NCBI RefSeq assembly: GCF_030813635.1
Contig: NZ_JAUSUM010000003.1
Span: forward strand, 186,001 to 250,000
Reading direction: 5' to 3'
Origin: Salibacterium salarium
GTDB lineage: Bacteria > Bacillota > Bacilli > Bacillales > Marinococcaceae
Length of the DNA: 64,000 nt
Part shown: positions 19,450 to 28,285 of the stretch, one piece after another
Numbering within the stretch: position 1 is the stretch's first letter
Layout: each line of letters opens with the position of its first letter
Made by a program: the position numbers and the translations under genes
Notes under the pieces: model-generated
What the model was told of the DNA's origin: nothing
What the model saw: only the letters and a program-made list of their open reading frames with translations
Database searches by the model: none

Positions 19450-20757
19450 TTAATCCATAACACCGAGTAGCCGCGGCAGCCACAAGCTGATTTCCGGTAT
19501 AAATGTCACTAATAGCAAACCTACCACGAGTGGTATATAAAAAATGAATAATGGTTTAACGATTTTTTCAATACTTACACCACTCACACTGCTTCCTATA
19601 AATAAGACGGTTCCAATCGGTGGAGTAGTAACGCCTATAGCAAGTCCCATTGTCATAATCATACCAAAATGTACCGGATCTACACCAAGTTCTGTTGCGA
19701 CTGGATAGAGAATTGGAGTAAATACTAATAATGCAGGTGCCACATCCATAAATATCCCTACCAACAATAGTAAACCTGCAATCATAAGCATGATAACAAA
19801 GTAATTATCAGATATAGACAACAAAGCATTTGTTATCGTCTGTGGTATCTCTGCAAAAGTCATCACCCACGACATGGCAGTGGAAGCACCCACCAGTAAT
19901 AAAATCATCCCTGAAAAGACAACTGTCTCTTTTAAAATGACTGGGATGTCTTGTATCGACAGACTTCTGTAAATCAAACTTAATAACAGAGCATATAACA
20001 CAGCCACTGCGGCACCTTCTGTTGCAGTAAATACACCAGCAGCAATACCGCCAATAACGACTACTATTAATAACAAACTTGGTATCGCTTCCAGAATTAT
20101 TTTAAAAGCTTCTTTCCATTGAACCGGATCACTCACCGGGTAATTATTTTTCTTTGCTAAAATGTAAGCAACAATTAACACTAACAAAGCCATCAGCATA
20201 CCAGGAACATATCCAGCAATAAATAAAGCCCCTATAGAAGTCCCACCGCTTAATAATGAATAGATAATTGGTATTCCGCTCGGGGGAATCACCTGACCTG
20301 TGGGTGCTGATGCAATGTTAACTGCTGCTGAATAAGCTGGGTCATAGCCTTCCTTTTTCTGTTGTGGTCCCATTATTTTTCCCATTGTAGCGGCTGATGC
20401 GATAGCAGATCCAGATATCGACCCAAATAACATATTACCCAATACATTCGTATGAGCCAATGAACCTGACATTCTACCACCAATAAGTTTCGCTAGATTA
20501 ATTAACCGTTGTGCAATACCTCCGTTATTCATAATGCTCCCTGCCATCATAAAAAAGACCAATGCTACTAATACGAAACTGTCGATTCCGGTAATAATTT
20601 GTTGTGAAGTGACGAGTAATGATGAATCTACCGGTAAAAGGAACAACGCTGCCACAAATGTTGCAATCGCGATACTTACAGAAATAGGAACCCCTGCAAA
20701 TAGTAGAATGAAAAAAACACCAAATAAAGCTACAGCGGTGATTAATGTTGTACTCAT
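19450..20757 (-). CDS. dctM: TRAP transporter large permease subunit
   Basis: A 435-residue membrane protein with about 12-13 hydrophobic segments and the DctM signature regions GSISGSAIASAATMG, IASAPTGQVIPPSGIPIIY and LAIGVTTPPIGTVLFIG. It is the ion-coupled transport channel of a tripartite TRAP importer. Its ATG overlaps the stop of the small subunit by 4 bases (ATGA), so translation is coupled. It is the last gene of the dctP-dctQ-dctM unit. Substrate specificity lies with DctP. Confidence 0.92.
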   Translation of the reverse strand: MSTTLITAVALFGVFFILLFAGVPISVSIAIATFVAALFLLPVDSSLLVTSQQIITGIDSFVLVALVFFMMAGSIMNNGGIAQRLINLAKLIGGRMSGSLAHTNVLGNMLFGSISGSAIASAATMGKIMGPQQKKEGYDPAYSAAVNIASAPTGQVIPPSGIPIIYSLLSGGTSIGALFIAGYVPGMLMALLVLIVAYILAKKNNYPVSDPVQWKEAFKIILEAIPSLLLIVVVIGGIAAGVFTATEGAAVAVLYALLLSLIYRSLSIQDIPVILKETVVFSGMILLLVGASTAMSWVMTFAEIPQTITNALLSISDNYFVIMLMIAGLLLLVGIFMDVAPALLVFTPILYPVATELGVDPVHFGMIMTMGLAIGVTTPPIGTVLFIGSSVSGVSIEKIVKPLFIFYIPLVVGLLLVTFIPEISLWLPRLLGVMD

Positions 20758-21236
20758 GACTGTTCCCTTCCTTCCATCCGTTTTCTATCTAATACATTCA
20801 AAACTTGATAGATGATGATAAAAATACCAGACGCCGGTAGTATGCTGTAAATAGCTCCCATCGAAATACCAAGAATCGGGGATGATTCTGTCAATGTAGC
20901 ATTTACTATAGTAAAACCACCTAACACCAACACAAATAATGCAAATAGTAAAACAACAACATCAATTCCTATGCGAACCCATTTATATATGTTTCCTTCA
21001 AATTTCTCCCTTATAAAATCTAATGATAAATGTTCACCACTCCCAAAACCGTATGCCGCTCCAAGCATGGCAATCCAAATCAGTGAAAATCTAGCCACTT
21101 CTTCTGTTATAACGCTTGGATCACCAATAACAAAACGAGTGAATACTTGCCATAAAGTAGCTATTGTTAGAAACAGAATCAAGACACTAGCTAACGTTAA
21201 TAAAAAATTATCTAATACCTTTCTTGTCTTATCCAC
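20754..21236 (-). CDS. dctQ: TRAP transporter small permease subunit
   Basis: A 160-residue protein with four membrane segments. The motif FTRFVIGDPSVITEEVARFSLIWIAMLGAAYGFGSGEHLSLDF is typical of DctQ (tyrosine/arginine-rich second helix and the GxHxxxDF-like turn). It anchors and assists DctM. The start is taken as GTG 21236, because GGGGGA lies 6 bases before it; a longer reading frame would overlap the dctP stop and lacks a ribosome site. Confidence 0.88.
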   Translation of the reverse strand: MDKTRKVLDNFLLTLASVLILFLTIATLWQVFTRFVIGDPSVITEEVARFSLIWIAMLGAAYGFGSGEHLSLDFIREKFEGNIYKWVRIGIDVVVLLFALFVLVLGGFTIVNATLTESSPILGISMGAIYSILPASGIFIIIYQVLNVLDRKRMEGREQS

Positions 21237-21262
21237 TTGGATTCCCCCTTCACCTTCATTAT

Positions 21263-22288
21263 TCACTCTTTTAATTCTTCAAATTTATCCAATATCTCTG
21301 CAATATCTTCATTTTCACGGCGTTCTTCAATTAGCGGTTCTACTCTTTCTCGAAACGGTTCTTTATCAATATCTTCATAAAACTCAACGCCCAATTCTTC
21401 CTCAGATTCCTGCTTGCTTTCTACCATCAGTTCCTCCCACAATTCATCGTGAGAAGCCGACGAATTACGGGCTGCTTCTTGAACCAATTGTTTTTCTTCT
21501 TCTGAAAAACTATTCCAAGTATCCGCACTCATGATTAAAAAATCAGGAATTCTAGTATGTTCATCGTAGGAAAAGGTTTTAGCCACTTCTCCGTGATTAG
21601 CATCTGTTAATGCAATATGACTGCTCTCTGCCCCGTCAATAATTCCCTGCTGTAAGCCAGAATAGACTTCTGAAGCTGGAAGCGGCGTAGGAGAAGCACC
21701 CAGTAATTCCATTGTTTCTATCGAAGTAGAGTTATTCATGACTCGAATTTTTAGTCCATTCAAATCATCAGGATGTTCAATAGGAGTATCGCCCGTATAG
21801 AAACTACGTGTCCCTGCTTCATAATGAGTCAAACCTCTCAATCCAACATCTTCTAAATCGGCGTACATATCTTGTACCGTTTCTGATTGCATAACATTTT
21901 TAAAATGAGTTTCATTTTCGAAAATGTATGGTAGACTAAACACGGAAAACTCCTCTGAAAAGCTTTCTAAAGCTCCTCCATTCACTTTCGCAATATCGAT
22001 AATGCCTGTCTTCACCAACTCTAGCAAAACTGTTTCATCGCCTAATGTTGCTTCGCCATATGTTTCCACTTGCATTTTATCATTCGATTTATTTTCAACT
22101 TCTGCACCAAATTCTTCGAGACTTCCATAAACTGGACTCGCCTCACCATGAATGTGAGCCATTGTAAGCTCCCTGTTGCTAATCTCTGTGTTATCGCTTT
22201 CATCATTGCCCGAAGAAGTAGTTTCGGTACTATTACAGGCACTGACAAAAAGCGTCATTAAAATTAATAAACAGCCAATTTTCTTCAT
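21263..22288 (-). CDS. dctP: TRAP transporter substrate-binding lipoprotein
   Basis: A 341-residue DctP-family protein. The signal peptide ends in lipobox VSAC with Cys18, as expected for a Gram-positive host. LTMAHIHGEASPVYGSLEEFG opens the fold. NGLKIRVMNN carries the conserved Arg that in this family binds a substrate carboxylate, so the ligand is probably an organic or sugar acid. GGAGGG precedes the ATG. A motif in its upstream region also occurs before the Gfo/Idh operon at 27229, suggesting common control. A malic enzyme lies next upstream, so a C4-dicarboxylate is the alternative substrate. Confidence 0.9.
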   Translation of the reverse strand: MKKIGCLLILMTLFVSACNSTETTSSGNDESDNTEISNRELTMAHIHGEASPVYGSLEEFGAEVENKSNDKMQVETYGEATLGDETVLLELVKTGIIDIAKVNGGALESFSEEFSVFSLPYIFENETHFKNVMQSETVQDMYADLEDVGLRGLTHYEAGTRSFYTGDTPIEHPDDLNGLKIRVMNNSTSIETMELLGASPTPLPASEVYSGLQQGIIDGAESSHIALTDANHGEVAKTFSYDEHTRIPDFLIMSADTWNSFSEEEKQLVQEAARNSSASHDELWEELMVESKQESEEELGVEFYEDIDKEPFRERVEPLIEERRENEDIAEILDKFEELKE

Positions 22289-22329
22289 ATTATCCCTCCG
22301 AGCATTATCTTGATTTAACGAAAATGATT

Positions 22330-22343
22330 TGAAATCCCTTTCA
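22330..22343. promoter_or_regulatory. cre-like inverted repeat before dctP
   Basis: TGAAATCCCTTTCA, or TGAAAGGGATTTCA on the other strand, fits the cre consensus with one mismatch (C to G at the centre) and has 6-bp perfect arms. It lies 42 bases before the dctP start. Confidence 0.4.
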
Positions 22344-22395
22344 AAAATTCATGAGGTTGAATGTTTGATTTTCTTTTATTTTATTGATTAATGTT

Positions 22396-22413
22396 ATATT
22401 GGTCTTATTAAAA
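22396..22413. promoter_or_regulatory. Motif shared with the Gfo/Idh operon
   Basis: ATATTGGTCTTATTAAA here matches ATATTGTCTTATTAAA at 27285-27300 except for one extra G. Both lie upstream of minus-strand operons (108 and 56 bases before the start codons). It may be the binding site of the AraC-type protein at 27362-28198. Confidence 0.4.
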
Positions 22414-22674
22414 CAAGAAATTATATCTCAAAATCGGAAATAATATTTTGTTTTTGTGTGAATATTTCGAGAAAACCTTTACATACAAAATAATACAGAC
22501 ATAATTAAATAAAAACAATATCAATCTATTTATAGTGCGCCATAAGAAAAGTGACTCTTGAGAAAATTACCCAACCTCCGTCCTTGTGTCACTAAATAGC
22601 CGAACTGAAGGTGATTGGTTTTCGATTCGGGAAAGGATAACGATACAGCCCAAAAAAATCCACAATTTTTCCAC

Positions 22675-22704
22675 AAAAAAGGACATCCTTTTTAAAGAAT
22701 GCCC
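22675..22704 (-). terminator. Terminator of the malic enzyme gene
   Basis: On the minus strand GGGCATTC pairs with GGATGTCC (two G-T pairs), loop TTTAAAAA, then TTTTTT. Confidence 0.7.
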
Positions 22705-22725
22705 CGGTTTGAAGATATATTTCCT

Positions 22726-23931
22726 TTATTTTGTAGATATTGAGAGTTTGTCTTCCTTTTTCTTTACTACATTGGTATCAATAGCTGCTTGACTCACGGC
22801 TTCAGAAACAACCTTAACGACTCTTTCATCCAAAGGACTTGGAATAACATAATCTGGGTGTCGTTCATGTTCTTCTATTAGGTCTGCAATAGCTGTTGCT
22901 GCCGCCAATTTCATCTCTTCATTAATTTCTGATGCTCTAACGTCCATAGCCCCTCGGAATATACCAGGAAAAGCGAGAACATTATTCACCTGATTTGGAA
23001 AATCAGAACGGCCTGTGCCAACTACCCTTGCTCCTGCTTCTTTTGCTTCTTGAGGTAATATCTCCGGTACAGGATTAGCCATGGCAAAAATAATTGGATC
23101 TCTATTCATTTTTTGGACCATTTCCTTTGTAATGCTGCCTGCGACCGAAACCCCTATAACAACATCAGCATCTTCTATAACATCCTCCAACTTACCCGTT
23201 ATTCTTTGCGGGTTCGTTCGTGCAGCCAATTCTTCCTTCCTCTCATTCATTCGTTCTGTACGACCATCATAAATAGCACCTATCGAATCGCATAAAATAA
23301 CTTCTTTCACACCCAACGATAATAATAGTTTCGTTACCGCTATTCCTGCTGCTCCTGCTCCATTTATCACTACTTTACTATCAACAGCTGATTTCTCGAC
23401 GAGTTTTAGAGCATTTATTAGCCCTGCTAACGTAACAATCGCTGTACCATGCTGATCATCATGAAATACAGGGATATTTAGTTCTTTACGCAATGCATTC
23501 TCGATAACAAAACAGTCCGGCGCCGCTATATCTTCTAGGTTAATGCCTCCAAACGTTGGTTCTAACGCTTTTACAATCTGTATAAAGTGTTGCACATTTT
23601 CTTGATTAATACATAACGGAAAAGCATCAATTCCTGCAAACTCCTTGAATAAAATAGCTTTTCCTTCCATTACGGGAAGAGAGGCCTCTGCACCAATATT
23701 GCCTAATCCCAGTACGGCCGAACCATTGCTTACTACCGCTACCATATTCCCCTTGCTCGTATAATCATAAATATAATCACTATCCTCATAAATATCTTTG
23801 CACGGTTCTGCCACCCCTGGTGAATAAGCCAATCCTAAATCTTCTTGTTTATTTATTTCCACTTTTGAATAGGTTCCTATTTTTCCATAATGTTCCTTGT
23901 GCAACGATAAAGCTTTTTCCCTCATCGACAT
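22726..23931 (-). CDS. NAD(P)-dependent malic enzyme (YtsJ/MaeB type)
   Basis: A 401-residue malate dehydrogenase (oxaloacetate-decarboxylating), giving pyruvate, CO2 and NAD(P)H. Key regions: the Tyr in [22 protein letters not shown], metal-site residues in [22 protein letters not shown], the dinucleotide fold [13 protein letters not shown], and [10 protein letters not shown]. The length suits the single-domain bacterial type without a phosphotransacetylase tail. AAAGGAG precedes the ATG. It lies between the TRAP genes and the isomerase operon, separated from the latter by a long hairpin, and ends in its own terminator, so it is likely a separate unit. Confidence 0.92.
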   Translation of the reverse strand: MSMREKALSLHKEHYGKIGTYSKVEINKQEDLGLAYSPGVAEPCKDIYEDSDYIYDYTSKGNMVAVVSNGSAVLGLGNIGAEASLPVMEGKAILFKEFAGIDAFPLCINQENVQHFIQIVKALEPTFGGINLEDIAAPDCFVIENALRKELNIPVFHDDQHGTAIVTLAGLINALKLVEKSAVDSKVVINGAGAAGIAVTKLLLSLGVKEVILCDSIGAIYDGRTERMNERKEELAARTNPQRITGKLEDVIEDADVVIGVSVAGSITKEMVQKMNRDPIIFAMANPVPEILPQEAKEAGARVVGTGRSDFPNQVNNVLAFPGIFRGAMDVRASEINEEMKLAAATAIADLIEEHERHPDYVIPSPLDERVVKVVSEAVSQAAIDTNVVKKKEDKLSISTK

Positions 23932-23984
23932 TTTTTTCGCTCCTTTTTTCGTTTGAATATTCTGAATAATAATGACGTACTGAT

Positions 23985-24022
23985 ATCATACAGCCCTATC
24001 CTAAGAGATAGGGTTGTATGAT
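23985..24022. terminator. Long stem-loop between isomerase gene and malic enzyme
   Basis: ATCATACAGCCCTATC pairs with GATAGGGTTGTATGAT (16 bp, one G-T) over a 6-base loop CTAAGA. It lacks a T-run on the minus side, so it may be a weak terminator, a processing or stability element, or an operator for the malic enzyme gene. Confidence 0.45.
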
Positions 24023-24061
24023 AAAACGTGCTATTTATGGTTCTCCACTCCATATAAAAGT

Positions 24062-24883
24062 CTATACGTGTTCTACAAAACTTTTTTTCATCTTATCTAG
24101 TGTCTCATCACCTGGTTGATTCCATATCGCTTGATTAATGATTTCTACTTCAATCGGGCCATGATAACCAGCTGATTCGACGGCTTTTCTCATTTTCCGA
24201 ATTTCAATCACGCCGTCTCCCATCATACTGCGGCCTTTAAATATATCTGGCAGCGGAACAGCCCAGTCTGATACGTGAAAACCTAGAATGTTTTGTCCAG
24301 CTCGTGAAATTTCTTTATACAATTCCGGATCCCACCATACATGAAACACATCAACTACAACACCAACCTGATCTGTTTTCATATTTTCACTAATAGTATT
24401 AGCTTGCCCTAGTGTTGAAATAACTGAACGATCAGCAGCGTACATCGGATGCAGTGGTTCGATTCCTAGTTTTACTCCATGTTGTTCTGCGTAGGGAATC
24501 AGCTCTGCAATACCTTCTTCTACCCATTTTCGAGCACTTTCAATATCACGATCAGGTGCCGGTCCGCATACGAGCACTAGCACATCTGTATTTAATTCTG
24601 CCGCTTCCTCAATTGCTTTTTTATTGTCTTCAATTCTTTCTCTACGTTCTGCAGCTGTAGCTGCCGGGAACATACCGCCCCGGCATAAACTAGACACTTT
24701 AAGACCGGCGTCATTTATTAGCTTTTTACTTTTAGTAATTCCGATTTCTTGAAGTTTGTGCCGCCAGACAGATATCCAAGGAATTTCCTGTCTAACACAT
24801 CCTTGCACCGCTTCTTCTAATGACCACTGTTCTGTTGTAATCTGATTTAAACTTATCTGTTTTAAAGATGGAGCGTCACTCAT
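24062..24883 (-). CDS. Sugar phosphate isomerase/epimerase-like TIM-barrel protein
   Basis: A 273-residue protein of the xylose-isomerase-like/AP-endonuclease-2 superfamily. Candidate metal ligands are Glu142 (GIEPLHP), Asp178 (VVVDVFHVWWD), His203 (GFHVSDW) and Glu245/Glu247 (PIEVEI), the standard E-D-H-E set. It overlaps the DUF993 gene by 4 bases, so the two are translationally coupled. The likely reaction is isomerisation or epimerisation of a keto-sugar made by the Gfo/Idh enzyme upstream; the substrate is unknown. Confidence 0.85.
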   Translation of the reverse strand: MSDAPSLKQISLNQITTEQWSLEEAVQGCVRQEIPWISVWRHKLQEIGITKSKKLINDAGLKVSSLCRGGMFPAATAAERRERIEDNKKAIEEAAELNTDVLVLVCGPAPDRDIESARKWVEEGIAELIPYAEQHGVKLGIEPLHPMYAADRSVISTLGQANTISENMKTDQVGVVVDVFHVWWDPELYKEISRAGQNILGFHVSDWAVPLPDIFKGRSMMGDGVIEIRKMRKAVESAGYHGPIEVEIINQAIWNQPGDETLDKMKKSFVEHV

Positions 24884-26064
24884 GTCGTTTGCACCCCCTG
24901 TTCAATACCTGCTTGTTCCAAAACTAAACGTATTTTTTTAACTGCGGAATCTGGATCCATTAACAGGCCGGCTTCATCTGCCATTACAAATAAATCCGAC
25001 AGGTGAATAATCGAACGAGATCCTTCTGCACCGCCAATCATACGAAAGTGAGATTGATGTCCATTTAAGTAAGCCATGAACACTACACCTGTTTTATAAG
25101 CAAACGTTGGTTTTTGAAAAATATGCCGTGCCAAAGGTACCGTTTTATCAAGAATTTCGTGATATCGATTAATATTACCTTCATCTAGTGCCCGTAATCC
25201 TGCTGAAGCAGCAGGAGCAATGGCATCAAAAATCCCTAACAAGGCGTCACTGTATCCTTGATCGTCCCCTTTAATTAATTCAGGATAATTGAAATCATCT
25301 CCTGTATACATCTTCACTCCATCAGGAAGCATATTCCGCATTTCTATTTCCCGTTGTTTATCAAGAAGTGAAATTTTTATTCCGTCCACTTTGTCTATAT
25401 TATCTCGAATGATTTTAAGACATACGTCACGTGCTTCATCCAAATTGTCGTGACCCCAATATCCTTTCAAGGCAGGGTCAAACATGTCTCCAAGCCAATG
25501 TAAAATAACTGGCTCTTTTACTTTCCTTAAAATATTTCCATACACTTTTTCATAATCTTCTGGGCTTTCAGCACAAGCAGCAAGTGCGCGACTAGCCATC
25601 AATATAATTTGACCGCCTTCTCCTTCAACAAACTCACATTGTTCCGCATATGCGTTCTCTACATCAGCAAGTGTCACACCTGGTCCAGGAAGCAGTTGAT
25701 CGGTTCCGGTACCGCAAGCAATTCTGCCATTCACCGAACGTGATTCTTGGATAGAACGTTGAATCAACTCTTTCGCGCTTTCCCAGCTTAACCCCATTCC
25801 GCGTTGCGCAGTGTCCATCGCTTCGGCTACACCAAACCCTAGAGACCACAAATAATGACGATACTCCATTGTTCTCTCCCAATCAATTTCGGCGTTTTGT
25901 AACGGATCGACATCCGCCAACGGATTACATACAACGTGTGCTGCCGAAAACGCCGTACGTTTTTCAAATGGTTTTCCTGTCTCTACTTCAAATGGTTTCG
26001 ATTGGGAAGGTGTGTACGTATATAAATCTCCTCCCGCTTTCGGAAGATTTAACGATTGAACCAT
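24880..26064 (-). CDS. DUF993 / dihydrodipicolinate-synthase-like protein
   Basis: A 394-residue TIM-barrel protein of the DUF993 family. The segment KVDGIKISLLD has Lys230 where class I aldolases and lyases of the DapA superfamily carry the Schiff-base lysine, so an aldolase or dehydratase reaction on a sugar or keto acid is plausible. No member function is known to me. ATG at 26064 is chosen because TAGGAGGG precedes it; an upstream in-frame ATG overlaps the previous gene and has no ribosome site. The gene is coupled to its neighbours on both sides. Confidence 0.75.
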   Translation of the reverse strand: MVQSLNLPKAGGDLYTYTPSQSKPFEVETGKPFEKRTAFSAAHVVCNPLADVDPLQNAEIDWERTMEYRHYLWSLGFGVAEAMDTAQRGMGLSWESAKELIQRSIQESRSVNGRIACGTGTDQLLPGPGVTLADVENAYAEQCEFVEGEGGQIILMASRALAACAESPEDYEKVYGNILRKVKEPVILHWLGDMFDPALKGYWGHDNLDEARDVCLKIIRDNIDKVDGIKISLLDKQREIEMRNMLPDGVKMYTGDDFNYPELIKGDDQGYSDALLGIFDAIAPAASAGLRALDEGNINRYHEILDKTVPLARHIFQKPTFAYKTGVVFMAYLNGHQSHFRMIGGAEGSRSIIHLSDLFVMADEAGLLMDPDSAVKKIRLVLEQAGIEQGVQTT

Positions 26065-26077
26065 AGTCGAGTCCCTC

Positions 26078-27229
26078 CTATAATTTAATGTCCGGTACAT
26101 CTACCCAGCATCTTTTTTCCCAAGATTCCAATCCAAGATCGGACAGCTGTGTTCCTTTTGCACCTTCAAGCAAGTCCCATGGGAAAGCATCATCTCTGTG
26201 TACATGTTTTAAAAATTGTTCCCATTGTACTTTAAACCCATTATCGAACACTGCATTGTCAGGTACGTCCTGCCACTGATCTTCAAAATCAAATGGGTTT
26301 TCAATATCAGGGTTCCATACTGGTTTTGGAGTGTTAACTCGGTGTTGTGTTTTACAGTTTCTAAGACCAGCTACTGCGCTACCTTCCGTACCATCTACTT
26401 GAATAGTCAACAAGTCATCACGGTTTACGCGCACAGCCCACGAAGAATTCGCCTGCACTATCACTCCGTTATCCAATTCGAATGTGCCATAAGCAGCATC
26501 ATCCGCTGTCGCCTTATAAGGTTCTCCATTTTCGTCTATACGTTCTGGAATGTGAGTCGCACCGAGACAAGATACAGATTTGACATTGCCAAATAAGTTG
26601 TCAATGACATAGCGCCAGTGGGCGAACATATCCACTATAATGCCACCGCCATCTTCTTTTCGATAATTCCAAGAAGGGCGTTGTCCTTCCTGCCAATCCC
26701 CTTCAAAAACCCAATAACCAAATTCCATTCGCACCGAAAGCATTTCTCCAAAAAAGCCTGCATCAATAAGACGCTTTAGTTTTAATAAACCTGGCAAAAA
26801 TAACTTGTCTTGCACAACCCCATTTTTCACACCTGCTTCATTTGCCAAACGAGCAAGTTCTACCGACTCTTCTAACGATGTGGCGGTTGGTTTCTCACAA
26901 TAAATGTGCTTCCCAGCAGCAATCGCCCTTTTTATTCCATCTGGTCTACGTACGGTTGTTTGAGAATCGAAATAAATCTGATTATATGAATCATCAAGGG
27001 CTTCATCCAAATTAGTGCTCCAACGTTCTATATTGTGCTCTTTCGCCAAATTCTCTAATTTTTTCTCATTACGGCCTACTAAAATAGGATCCGGCATAAG
27101 GTACTCTCCATCTCCTAATGCTACACCGCCTTGTTTACGAATTGCCACAATGGAACGAATCAAGTGCTGGTTTGTCCCCATCCTTCCCGTTACACCATTC
27201 ATAATAATGCCCAGTTTATGTGTAGACAT
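26078..27229 (-). CDS. Gfo/Idh/MocA family oxidoreductase
   Basis: A 383-residue NAD(P)-dependent dehydrogenase. The N-terminal Rossmann fold starts LGIIMNGVTGRMGTNQHL; the canonical CEKP (YCEKPTATS) of the family is present, followed by a catalytic-region Asp/His pair in VDMFAHWRYVID. It probably oxidises a hydroxyl of a sugar, sugar acid or glycoside. It is the first gene of the three-gene operon with DUF993 and the TIM-barrel isomerase. ATG 27229 is chosen over an upstream start because a GGGGA element lies just before it. The AraC-type regulator is immediately upstream. Confidence 0.85.
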   Translation of the reverse strand: MSTHKLGIIMNGVTGRMGTNQHLIRSIVAIRKQGGVALGDGEYLMPDPILVGRNEKKLENLAKEHNIERWSTNLDEALDDSYNQIYFDSQTTVRRPDGIKRAIAAGKHIYCEKPTATSLEESVELARLANEAGVKNGVVQDKLFLPGLLKLKRLIDAGFFGEMLSVRMEFGYWVFEGDWQEGQRPSWNYRKEDGGGIIVDMFAHWRYVIDNLFGNVKSVSCLGATHIPERIDENGEPYKATADDAAYGTFELDNGVIVQANSSWAVRVNRDDLLTIQVDGTEGSAVAGLRNCKTQHRVNTPKPVWNPDIENPFDFEDQWQDVPDNAVFDNGFKVQWEQFLKHVHRDDAFPWDLLEGAKGTQLSDLGLESWEKRCWVDVPDIKL

Positions 27230-27284
27230 ATGAACAATCCCCTCTCCTTTTATCAATGTAGTCTTATCATAATAAAACGCATAC

Positions 27285-27300
27285 ATATTGTCTTATTAAA
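27285..27300. promoter_or_regulatory. Motif shared with the TRAP operon
   Basis: ATATTGTCTTATTAAA; compare 22396-22413. A related GTCTTAT also occurs at 27261-27267. Likely in the promoter region of the Gfo/Idh operon. Confidence 0.4.
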
Positions 27301-27332
27301 TAGGGAAGGGCGGTCTCAATATCGGAACTAGA

Positions 27333-27391
27333 ATAAAAAACGAGCCGGAAAGGAAGTAAGATTATTCGTCTTCTTCCGAAAATCCGGTCTC
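27333..27391 (-). terminator. Terminator overlapping the end of the AraC gene
   Basis: On the minus strand GAG(A)CCGGA pairs with TCCGGCTC and is followed by GTTTTTTATT. The left arm lies in the last codons of the AraC gene. It would separate that gene from the Gfo/Idh operon. Confidence 0.5.
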
Positions 27392-28198
27392 GATATGAGA
27401 CGTTCTATACTGATTTGGCGGTACACCTACATATTTTTTAAATACTCGATAAAAAGTAGATACGGATTCAAATCCTACTTCAAAACAAATGGAAGCAATA
27501 TCATTATCCGTCTCAATTAACATTTTTTTCACAAGTTCAAGACGTACCTCTGTTAAATGTTGCATAGGTGTTTTGCCATAATGCTCTTTAAAAATACTAT
27601 GAATATACCGCGTGCTCATTCCCATCTTTTTTGCTATATCCTCTGATCCTGAAATTTCGAAATAATGAGTGTTAATATAGTTTCGTAGCCACTCTACACG
27701 AAGCATATTCGTATCTGAAATTTGGTTCGTTTGATAGGATCGAATTAAAACAAACAAAAGTTCCGCTAGAAATAGTTTCATCGCTAAAAAACGGAGAGTG
27801 TCACCATGCGATTGTTCATATAACATTTTACGCAACAACTGCCTTAGTTCACTGCTGTCAAATAAACTCATTTTCAATACTCTTGATGTGTCAAACACAA
27901 GAGGAAGCAGTTCCTTTTTCACCTCATCGCTTAAAAACGACTCATTAAATTCCAAAACCAACACCGTCATCTTAGAATCTGACACGATGGAGTGATTCGT
28001 AAAAGGAGGAACAATCGCTACATTATCAGACTCTAATAGATAATCCTCTGAATCCATTGTACATTTACCTTTCCCATCTAAAACATAAAGGATTTGATGA
28101 GTTGTATGGTAATGATTGTTCACGATATCTTTCTCATTGTGCTTGCTTTCATAAAGCTCCATTTCATTAACAGGGGTTTTTTTTATATGATTACTCAT
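27362..28198 (-). CDS. AraC family transcriptional regulator
   Basis: A 278-residue regulator. The first half is a cupin-type sensor (NHYHTTHQILYVLDGKGKCTMD, VPPFTNHSI), the last 100 residues a double helix-turn-helix (EDIAKKMGMSTRYIHSIFKEHYGKTP, then FEVGFESVSTFYRVFKKYVGVPPNQYR). It stands directly upstream of the Gfo/Idh-DUF993-isomerase operon in the same direction and probably activates it, perhaps with the TRAP genes. The ligand would be the pathway's sugar or intermediate. Confidence 0.88.
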   Translation of the reverse strand: MSNHIKKTPVNEMELYESKHNEKDIVNNHYHTTHQILYVLDGKGKCTMDSEDYLLESDNVAIVPPFTNHSIVSDSKMTVLVLEFNESFLSDEVKKELLPLVFDTSRVLKMSLFDSSELRQLLRKMLYEQSHGDTLRFLAMKLFLAELLFVLIRSYQTNQISDTNMLRVEWLRNYINTHYFEISGSEDIAKKMGMSTRYIHSIFKEHYGKTPMQHLTEVRLELVKKMLIETDNDIASICFEVGFESVSTFYRVFKKYVGVPPNQYRTSHIETGFSEEDE

Positions 28199-28285
28199 TA
28201 CACTACCTCCAACTGCGATAGTAAACAGTAAGTATGATAGGTTAAATTATACTATGTATTCGGAGGTTTGAACACATAACACACA

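Larger units (their letters stand above)
22289..22725. other. Intergenic region between dctP and malic enzyme
   Basis: 437 bases. It holds an inverted repeat TTGAAA-TCCC-TTTCAA at 22329-22344 (its core is a one-mismatch cre), the shared motif at 22396-22413 and the malic enzyme terminator at 22675-22704. The stretch 22520-22670 is less AT-rich than its surroundings and unexplained; short frames there lack ribosome sites. Confidence 0.5.

Noticed and set aside
22586-22792. 68-codon plus-strand frame near the malic enzyme end
   Set aside because: Runs across the malic enzyme terminator and into the gene on the other strand, with no ribosome site.
23985-24022. Riboswitch or T-box before the malic enzyme
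   Set aside because: Only a single simple hairpin; no conserved riboswitch elements or antiterminator alternative seen.
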